Source: an uncultured Alphaproteobacteria bacterium (GTDB lineage: Bacteria > Pseudomonadota > Alphaproteobacteria > Micavibrionales > Micavibrionaceae). Taken from it: DNA of 64,000 nt. The stretch lies in the NCBI GenBank assembly GCA_946480475.1, contig CAMLJM010000010.1:1-64000 (forward strand), written 5' to 3'. Below the pieces are notes generated by a model. That model was given only the letters and a program-made list of their open reading frames with translations. It did no database searches and was not told the DNA's origin. Below, in pieces: positions 16,045 to 22,842 of this stretch. The stretch's first letter is position 1, and every line of letters starts with the position of its first letter. Made by a program: the position numbers and the translations under genes.

Positions 16045-18441
16045 ATGACATCAAATGTTGCAAAAATCTTTGAAACTCTGGAATACGGTCCGGCTCCTGA
16101 ATCGGATAAGGAAGCTATGGCATGGCTAGAGAAACGCCGAAATAAAGTCGGCCTGTTTATTGATGGCCGTATGGTTGAGGCCCATGGCAAAGAAACAATC
16201 AATGTAACGTCACCTGCGGACGGCCGTAATCTGGGTTCGATTGCTGTCGCCAATGAAGAAGATGTCAATGCCGCTGTCGCGGCAGCACGTGCTGCTCAAA
16301 AAGACTGGGCGCAAAAACCTGGTTTTGTACGTCACCAATATCTTTATGCCCTTTATCGTGCGATTGAAAAGCACTCACGCCTGTTTGCTGTCCTTGAAAG
16401 TCTCGATAATGGTAAATCCATCCGTGAAACACGCGATATTGATGTGAAGTTGGCGGCGCGCCATTTCCGTTACCATGCCGGCTTGGCGCAAATCGCTGAC
16501 CAGGAGTTTCCCGATCATAAACCCTATGGTGTCGTGGGTCAGATTATTCCGTGGAACTTCCCGCTGCTGATGCTGGCTTGGAAAGTCGCTCCGGCACTAG
16601 CAACGGGTAACACGGTTGTTTTGAAGCCTGCCGAACAAACGCCTATGACAGCATTGCTATTTGCCGATATTTGCCGTGAGGTGGGTCTGCCGAAAGGTGT
16701 TGTCAATATTGTCACAGGTGATGGTTCTACAGGCGCCCTGATTACCAATCATAAGGACATCAACAAAATCGCCTTCACAGGCTCGACAGAAGTTGGTCGC
16801 ATCATTCGTGAGGCCACTGCGGGTACGGGCAAGGGCCTGACGCTCGAACTTGGCGGTAAATCGCCTTTCATCGTATTCGAAGATGCCGACCTGGATAATG
16901 CTGTCGAAGGTGTCGTGAATGCCATCTGGTTTAACCAAGGGCAGGTCTGCTGTGGCGGCTCCCGCTTGTTGGTACAGGAATCAGTGCACGACAAATTTAT
17001 CGAGAAGCTGAAGCGTCGCATGGATACGCTGCGTGTCGGTCATCCGCTGGAAAAAAATATCGATATGGCGGCTGTTATTGATGAAACACAGCGCGAGCGT
17101 ATTGCGGGCTTCGTTGATGAAGCCAAGGCAGAGGGTGCTGAGGTGTATCAAGTCAGTGCATGCCCTGCAAATGGTTCATATTATCCGCCCACACTGGTTA
17201 CGAATGTCAGTACCAGTCACCGTATTGTGCAGGAAGAAGTATTCGGTCCTGTTCTGGCGGCTATGTCGTTCCGAACTTTTGAAGAGGCGGTATCTCTGGC
17301 CAATAACACGACTTACGGTCTGGCGGCATCTGTCTGGACGGAAAGTCAGAGTATGGCAAACATTGTGTCTGCACGCCTGAAATGTGGCGTGGTGTGGCGC
17401 AATGGTACTAACCAGTTTGATGCCTGCTGCGGTTTTGGCGGCAACAAGGAGTCAGGTTTTGGGCGTGAAGGCGGCAAGGAGGGCCTGCTGTCCTATCTGA
17501 AGCCAAAAAGTGAAGATAACTTGCCGCAAGCAGATGTATCAGCGCCGCGCCGTGATTTTGATGAAGTTGAAGAAGTGATGATCGATCAGACGCCCAAGAT
17601 GTTCATCGGTGGTGCGGAAGCACGCCCTGACAGTGGGTACAGCCTGCATGTTGTGAATGATGAAGGTACATTGCTGGGTCAGGTCGGTGCCGGTAGCCGT
17701 AAAGATATCCGCAATGCCGTAGAGGCGGCGCGGAAGGCTGAAGGCTGGGCAGGCACAACGAATGATAACAAAGGTCAGATCCTGCGTTTTATTGCTGAGC
17801 GTATGCAAAGCCGTCAGGACGAATTTGCAGAGCGTCTTGCTGATCTGACAGGCGTATCCAAGGATGAGGCCTACGAAGAAGTTCATATGTCGCTACAAGC
17901 CCTGTTCAACTATGCGGCCTGGGCCGAGAATTACGAAGGTCGCGTGCACCAGCCGCCAACACGTGCGATTGTACCGACACTGAATGAGCCACTGGGTATC
18001 ATTGGTGTCGTTTGCCCAAATGAAAAGCCCTTGCTGTCGATGATTACTATGATGTCCGCGGCGATGGCAGCGGGTAACCGCGTGGTAATGGTGCCATCGG
18101 AAAAATATCCGCTGATTGCGACTGATTTCTATCAAGTCCTGCGTACATCTGATGTGCCGGGTGGTGTCGTCAATATCGTGACAGGTCCGCGTGAAGAATT
18201 GACCAAGACGATTGCTGATCACCTTGAAGTTGATGCGGTCTGGTACCATGGTTCCGCCGAAGGCAGTAAAGCTGTTGAGGTTGCTGCTGCCAAAGGCAAC
18301 CTGAAACAGACCTGGGTGAACTGTGGCAAGGCGTTCAACTGGGATCATCTGGCGACAAAAGGAGCCAAGGAACTGATGCACCGGGCCACGCAGGTCAAGA
18401 ATCTCTGGACCCCCTGGGGCGAGGGGATTGGGCCGAAATAA
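16045..18441 (+). CDS. Double-length aldehyde dehydrogenase
   Basis: A 798-residue protein. Residues 1 to about 500 form a complete NAD(P)-dependent aldehyde dehydrogenase with general base E268 in LELGGK and nucleophile C302 in GQVCCGGS, plus the IIPWNFP and FTGSTEVG cofactor motifs. Residues about 520-798 form a second ALDH-like unit (IGVVCPNEKPLLS, NIVTGPREEL) that stops after the NAD-binding-type fold; where LELGGK is expected it reads WVNCGKAF, so glutamate is missing, and no catalytic domain follows. The pairing with deoC suggests oxidation of acetaldehyde from deoxyribose. A GGGGG ribosome site precedes the ATG. Confidence 0.9.
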   Translation: MTSNVAKIFETLEYGPAPESDKEAMAWLEKRRNKVGLFIDGRMVEAHGKETINVTSPADGRNLGSIAVANEEDVNAAVAAARAAQKDWAQKPGFVRHQYLYALYRAIEKHSRLFAVLESLDNGKSIRETRDIDVKLAARHFRYHAGLAQIADQEFPDHKPYGVVGQIIPWNFPLLMLAWKVAPALATGNTVVLKPAEQTPMTALLFADICREVGLPKGVVNIVTGDGSTGALITNHKDINKIAFTGSTEVGRIIREATAGTGKGLTLELGGKSPFIVFEDADLDNAVEGVVNAIWFNQGQVCCGGSRLLVQESVHDKFIEKLKRRMDTLRVGHPLEKNIDMAAVIDETQRERIAGFVDEAKAEGAEVYQVSACPANGSYYPPTLVTNVSTSHRIVQEEVFGPVLAAMSFRTFEEAVSLANNTTYGLAASVWTESQSMANIVSARLKCGVVWRNGTNQFDACCGFGGNKESGFGREGGKEGLLSYLKPKSEDNLPQADVSAPRRDFDEVEEVMIDQTPKMFIGGAEARPDSGYSLHVVNDEGTLLGQVGAGSRKDIRNAVEAARKAEGWAGTTNDNKGQILRFIAERMQSRQDEFAERLADLTGVSKDEAYEEVHMSLQALFNYAAWAENYEGRVHQPPTRAIVPTLNEPLGIIGVVCPNEKPLLSMITMMSAAMAAGNRVVMVPSEKYPLIATDFYQVLRTSDVPGGVVNIVTGPREELTKTIADHLEVDAVWYHGSAEGSKAVEVAAAKGNLKQTWVNCGKAFNWDHLATKGAKELMHRATQVKNLWTPWGEGIGPK

Positions 18442-18525
18442 GGTCTAACTTCTGATATCCCTAGGTTTTCCGGCCCTCAGGTCTAAAAAACTTGACAAAA
18501 AGGGTCAGGATCAAGCATGTTCTGG

Positions 18526-18542
18526 CGCTATCGAAAATAGCG
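18526..18542. other. Small perfect stem-loop upstream of the DJ-1-like gene
   Basis: CGCTAT and ATAGCG form a perfect 6-bp inverted repeat around a CGAAA loop. It lies in the 241-base gap between the aldehyde dehydrogenase and the DJ-1-like gene, where I see no other gene. No T-run follows, so it is not a clear terminator; it may be an operator or a leader hairpin. A TTGACA lies at 18492-18497 without a good -10. Confidence 0.3.
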
Positions 18543-18682
18543 GTTGCTCAAAACAGATTCTATCGATCTAAATAATATCAAAGGGTTAGCTTGTTCACGT
18601 GGGGGCTGGAACTAACTAAACCTATAGAATCGAAAAGCGCACCGTCTGATTTATGTAAAAACTTCCAATATGAGGCCCAAAT

Positions 18683-19273
18683 ATGAGTGTGACTAAAGTT
18701 CTCTCCGGTTCCAAAATTGCCATTCTCGTCGCTAACGGTTGCACAGAGCAGGATATGACAGAAGCGCAGCGCGCTTTGATCGAAGCCGGTGCTACGACAA
18801 AAATCATCAGCCCGGATGCGGGTCTTGTAAATGGCTGGGCAGGAGATCACTGGGGTCACCACTATGCTGTTGATGCGGCTCTGGCAACAGCACTAAGCGG
18901 CGACTATGATATGCTGGTGGTTCCCGGCGGCCAGCGCAGCCTTGATAAACTGAAACTGACAGCGCACACAAAGCGTTTCATCAATGGTTTTCTTGTTTCC
19001 GACAAACCTGTGGTTATGTATGGCGATGCGCTGCATCTGCTGATTACATCTGACAATGTGCGTGGTCGCACAGTGGCGGGTCCTGAAAATATGAAAGACG
19101 TTGTGACACAAGCTGGTGGCAACTGGTCTGATACAACACCTGTACGCGATAACATGCTGATTACAGGTGCCGCTGATGAAGCGACCCGCAAGGCCTTGGT
19201 GACAGAGATGGTGGACTTTTTCGCCGAGCATGTCACAATGCGCCGTAATATAGCAGCGGCGGTCGCTGCCTAA
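18683..19273 (+). CDS. DJ-1/PfpI-like protein lacking the catalytic cysteine
   Basis: A 196-residue protein of the class I glutamine amidotransferase-like fold. The strand-loop KIAILVANGCTEQDM holds the conserved glutamate E22, and MLVVPGG at 77-83 is the family signature. At the nucleophile elbow, where family members read xxCHG, this one reads MYGDALHLL: glycine 114 and aspartate 115 replace Cys-His. It is therefore unlikely to act as a cysteine hydrolase, glyoxalase or deglycase. A paralogue-type role in ligand binding or stress is possible. It stands 19 bases upstream of prfB, perhaps in the same transcript. Confidence 0.8.
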   Translation: MSVTKVLSGSKIAILVANGCTEQDMTEAQRALIEAGATTKIISPDAGLVNGWAGDHWGHHYAVDAALATALSGDYDMLVVPGGQRSLDKLKLTAHTKRFINGFLVSDKPVVMYGDALHLLITSDNVRGRTVAGPENMKDVVTQAGGNWSDTTPVRDNMLITGAADEATRKALVTEMVDFFAEHVTMRRNIAAAVAA

Positions 19274-19292
19274 GCAAAAGGCTTCTTAATAG

Positions 19293-20421
19293 ATGCGTGC
19301 AGAAATCCAGGCAGTCGTGGACGATATTGAATCGGCACTTAAGCTGCTGAGGAGGCATCTTTGACTGGGACGTTGCCGTCACGCGTCTTGAAGAAGTAAA
19401 TTCCCTTTGCGAGGATCCGGGCATCTGGTCGGATCAGGATAAAGCCCAGGCACTTATGCGTGAACGTACCCGTCTCGAGCAAATGATCGGGGCGGTGCGC
19501 GAAATCGAAACCAGTACGCGTGACAATTCTGAACTCGTTGAATTAGGTGAAGAAGAGGGCGATGAAGCGATCATAAAAGATGCGGCTGCCGCTCTTGATG
19601 AACTCAAACATCGTGTAGAGAAGCTGCAACTTGAAAGCCTGCTTTCGGGCGAAGCTGATAATTGCAGCGCTTTTCTCGAGGTGCATGCTGGCTCCGGCGG
19701 CACCGAAGCTCAGGATTGGGGCGAGATGTTGCTGCGCATGTATGTGCGCTGGGCCGAGAAAAAAGGTTACAAGGTTTCTGTTCTTGATCGTAGCGATGGC
19801 GAAGAGGCGGGGATTAAATCCGCGACCATCAAAATCGACGGTGACAAAGGCTATGGCTGGCTGAAGTCAGAGAATGGCGTGCATCGTCTGGTTCGTATTT
19901 CACCGTATGACTCGAATGCGCGTCGCCACACCAGTTTTGCTTCCGTATCTGTATCCCCTGTGATCGATGACACCATCGAAATTGAAGTGCTGGATAAGGA
20001 TATCAAGCTTGATACGTACCGTTCCAGCGGTGCTGGCGGTCAGCACGTTAACACGACTGACTCTGCTGTGCGCCTGACGCATATTCCCACGGGTGTTATC
20101 GTGGCCTGCCAGAACGAACGTTCGCAACACCAGAACCGTGCTACTGCCATGGCTATGCTGAAAGCGCGTCTGTATGAAATGGAAGTGCAAAAGCGTGAAG
20201 CAGAAAAGGCTGCGGCCCACGGTGAAAAAACCGATATCGGTTGGGGGCATCAGATTCGCTCCTACGTGTTGCAGCCGTACCAGATGGTTAAGGATGCCCG
20301 CACAGGATTTGAGAATACAGATGCCTTCCGTGTCCTTGATGGTGATATTGATGGTTTCCTCGAGTCTTATCTGGCTCACGGGGTTGAGCAGGCCGAAGAA
20401 AAGCGCCAAGGGGCAGGCTAA
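19293..20421 (+). CDS. prfB: Peptide chain release factor 2, programmed +1 frameshift
   Basis: Release factor for UGA and UAA stops. The gene is read as 19293-19361 joined to 19363-20421: an in-frame TGA at 19362-19364 is bypassed by a +1 shift. The first 23 codons encode MRAEIQAVVDDIESAL...RRHL, and the second frame continues DWDVAVTRLEEVN, which matches the RF2 N-terminus across the shift. The 375-residue product has the GGQ loop (SGAGGQHVN) and, at the stop-recognition site, SPY in place of SPF, followed by DSNARRHTSF; I believe this is common in alphaproteobacteria. A secreted-protein gene starts at the next base after the stop. Confidence 0.96.
19350..19365 (+). promoter_or_regulatory. 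prfB autoregulatory frameshift site
   Basis: The internal Shine-Dalgarno AGGAGG (19350-19355) is followed after three bases by the slippery CTTTGAC (19359-19365). When RF2 is scarce, the ribosome pauses at TGA and slips +1 from CTT to TTT, allowing full-length RF2 to be made. Spacing matches the well-known bacterial prfB site; E. coli has AGGGGG in place of AGGAGG. Confidence 0.93.
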
Positions 20422-21546
20422 ATGAAAAAATCACTCCTGATATTTGCGTCTCTTGCCCTTTTATCCGGGGTTGCTTACGCGCAGGAAGAAGAAGTGGTAA
20501 CCAGCCTGCTTGTGCCGGCCAGTGCCTGGCTTGTCGGTCCTACGACACTGGATGACGGATCAGCGGCAGGTCGCGGCATGCCCTGTGTCATGGTTAATAA
20601 ATATAGTAACAATGTGGAAATGCGGTTGTCTGGCGGTGGTCAGGAATTGCTGGCCATGGCTTTGACATTCCAGGAGAAGTCTTTCCAGAAAGATCAGAGT
20701 TACCTGATGACAATCAGTTTCCCAGATCAGGAACCTGTGCAATTGCCAGCACAAGCCTTTAGTGAAGCAACGCTCGTTGTTGGAACTGAACCAGGCAAAG
20801 ATTTTTATAGATCGCTGCAAACGGCGGACTCTATGACTTTGACACTGGGTGCTAGCAGTATGGAGTTTTCACTGCTGGGTGTCGCCCAGGGACTCAAGCG
20901 TTTAGAGGAATGCTTTAAACCCAGTGCTGCTGCATCAGAATCTGCTGTTCCTGCGCCGGTCGTGCCGGGTATAAAGGGTCTTGATAAAGAGCCGGAAGAG
21001 CCTGCCGAGGAAAATGCCCCAACTGAGAATAATGAAGTGGGCGACATGATCGATAAGGCGGCTGCCGATGCGTTGCCTCCTGTCGCAGACGAGCCGGAAA
21101 TATCAAAAAAAGAAGAGCCAGTACCACTTCCTGAGAAAAAAGAGCCTGAACCAGCGCTTCCCATCACTGAGGTAAAGCCTCGTGATATACTGCTTCCCGG
21201 GGCCAGCACAGCCGTTTCTGGTGAGGGCCAGCAAATGCGTTGGCGCGTTATGAAAGGCGCCAATCTGCAAAGTATCTTTGAGGTCTGGGCGCAAAGTGCG
21301 CAGGCGCGTCTGGTGTGGAATGCAGGGCAGGGGTTTAGCGTCCCTGAGTCCCTTGCCATGCAGGGCACGTTTGAGGCTGTTGTAGAGGCCGTGCTTTCCC
21401 AGTTTCCTGAAGATCAGATCCGCCCTGTCGGTAAAATTTATATGGATACGGCCATGAAGCAAAAGGTGCTGGTTATTGAAACTGTTAAACCCTCTGCACC
21501 TCTGACGACTGAGGGTAATTATCCTCCTATAGGTGTGCCCCAATAA
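20422..21546 (+). CDS. Secreted protein with TcpQ-like C-terminal domain
   Basis: A 374-residue exported protein. A signal peptide (cleavage after AYA, residue 20) is followed by a domain (about 30-165) with C55 and C164. A long Pro/Glu/Lys linker (about 170-265) leads to a C-terminal domain (about 273-350; WRVMKGANLQSIFEVWAQSA) that resembles the TcpQ/PilL type found in pilus and secretin-associated proteins. The N-terminal domain is shared with the coiled-coil protein at 22843, with both cysteines at identical positions. The ATG directly follows the prfB stop, with an AGG inside the prfB end. Function unknown; an envelope-assembly role is a guess. Confidence 0.7.
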   Translation: MKKSLLIFASLALLSGVAYAQEEEVVTSLLVPASAWLVGPTTLDDGSAAGRGMPCVMVNKYSNNVEMRLSGGGQELLAMALTFQEKSFQKDQSYLMTISFPDQEPVQLPAQAFSEATLVVGTEPGKDFYRSLQTADSMTLTLGASSMEFSLLGVAQGLKRLEECFKPSAAASESAVPAPVVPGIKGLDKEPEEPAEENAPTENNEVGDMIDKAAADALPPVADEPEISKKEEPVPLPEKKEPEPALPITEVKPRDILLPGASTAVSGEGQQMRWRVMKGANLQSIFEVWAQSAQARLVWNAGQGFSVPESLAMQGTFEAVVEAVLSQFPEDQIRPVGKIYMDTAMKQKVLVIETVKPSAPLTTEGNYPPIGVPQ

Positions 21547-21608
21547 ATTCTCCGAAGGAAAGTGATAGCTTTCCCGTATCAATAAAGAGCTGAATTCAGG
21601 GGGATTTA

Positions 21609-22634
21609 ATGAAGCCATTTCTAACGCTATTTTTCATCTTCATTTTTATGGCCATGCCTATGGCTCATGCTGATGGTCCTATCAGGCAACGTCTTAAGAA
21701 CAATATAAAAGAACGTGTAGCTGAAAGGTTGAAAGATCAGCCTGCCCCTGAGGTGAATGCTTCCGTGAATGACCGCATCACATCTCCCGGCGATTATTAT
21801 TTCAGCATTAATTATGATGGTCAGGTGCGTATGTATCGTGTGCATGTTCCGCCATCCTATCGCGATTCATCTGCAGCGGCGCTCGTGTTTGCCTTCCATG
21901 GCGGCGGCGGTGATATGGATTACATGGCTAAGGATGAATATTACGGTTTGATATCCAAATCTGATAAAGAAGGTTTTGTTATTGTGTTTCCGAATGGCTA
22001 CAGCCGCTTTCAATCCGGCAAACTGGCTACGTGGAATGCAGGTGCTTGCTGTGGTGATGCGCGGGATAAGAGTATTGATGATGTAGGTTTTGTCAGGGAT
22101 ATTATTACACATCTTACACGGCAAATGACTATTGATCCCCAACGGGTATTTGCGACCGGTATGTCTAATGGTGGTTTGATGTCATACAGGCTGGCTTGTG
22201 AGATGTCGGATGTATTCACAGCGATTGCCAGTGTAGCGGGAACTGACAATACTTTGACGTGTCAGCCATCGCATCCGGTTTCCATCCTGCATATCCATGC
22301 CCAGAATGATGATCATGTGTTGTTCAATGGAGGGGCGGGTGAGGGCAGCTTCCGGGATGAATCAAAAGTCACTGAGTTCGCGTCTGTTCCTGAAACGGTC
22401 AGCAAATGGGTTGCACGCAACCAGTGCCGTACGACACCGCAGCGCGTTTTGAGTGTGAATGGCGCGTACTGTGATTTATATACAGGCTGCGCAGGCGGGA
22501 CTGAAGTGAAACTGTGTGTGACCGATACGGGGGCACATTCTTGGCCAGGTGGCTATAAGCCAAGGGGTGAAAGTACGTCTCAGGCCATATCAGCAAATGA
22601 TGAGATATGGCGCTTTTTCAATAATGCCCGTTAA
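21609..22634 (+). CDS. Secreted PHB-depolymerase-like esterase (LpqC type)
   Basis: A 341-residue exported alpha/beta hydrolase of the PHB depolymerase/feruloyl esterase family (carbohydrate esterase 1-like). A signal peptide ends near residue 21 (MAHADG). The oxyanion strand FAFHGGGGD, the nucleophile serine in GMSNGGLMS, the acid in HAQNDDHV and the histidine in DTGAHSWPGG are all visible, and paired cysteines (AGACCGD, YCDLYTGC) suit an extracellular enzyme. Substrate could be PHB oligomers, feruloyl esters or another polyester. A GGGGGA ribosome site supports the start. It sits between two secreted proteins that share a domain. Confidence 0.85.
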   Translation: MKPFLTLFFIFIFMAMPMAHADGPIRQRLKNNIKERVAERLKDQPAPEVNASVNDRITSPGDYYFSINYDGQVRMYRVHVPPSYRDSSAAALVFAFHGGGGDMDYMAKDEYYGLISKSDKEGFVIVFPNGYSRFQSGKLATWNAGACCGDARDKSIDDVGFVRDIITHLTRQMTIDPQRVFATGMSNGGLMSYRLACEMSDVFTAIASVAGTDNTLTCQPSHPVSILHIHAQNDDHVLFNGGAGEGSFRDESKVTEFASVPETVSKWVARNQCRTTPQRVLSVNGAYCDLYTGCAGGTEVKLCVTDTGAHSWPGGYKPRGESTSQAISANDEIWRFFNNAR

Positions 22635-22842
22635 AACAGACGCTTAATCTTCTTACATTACATAATTCATAATTATAAGGGAGGTGGGTAAGACTTACTT
22701 TCCCTCACATCATTACTTTGCTTTCCAGAACCGGGAGTGTATTCTTTTCGCGTCATGGGTTTAACGCCCAGATTCGTATTTGGGGGCCTGTTTAAAAACG
22801 GGCAAAACAGGGGCTTTATAAGAATTCATTCCGGAGCATATC

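Noticed and set aside
20805..21368. 187-residue antisense frame over the secreted protein
   Set aside because: It is a low-complexity Ser/Gly mirror of the Pro/Glu-rich linker on the plus strand, with no ribosome site.
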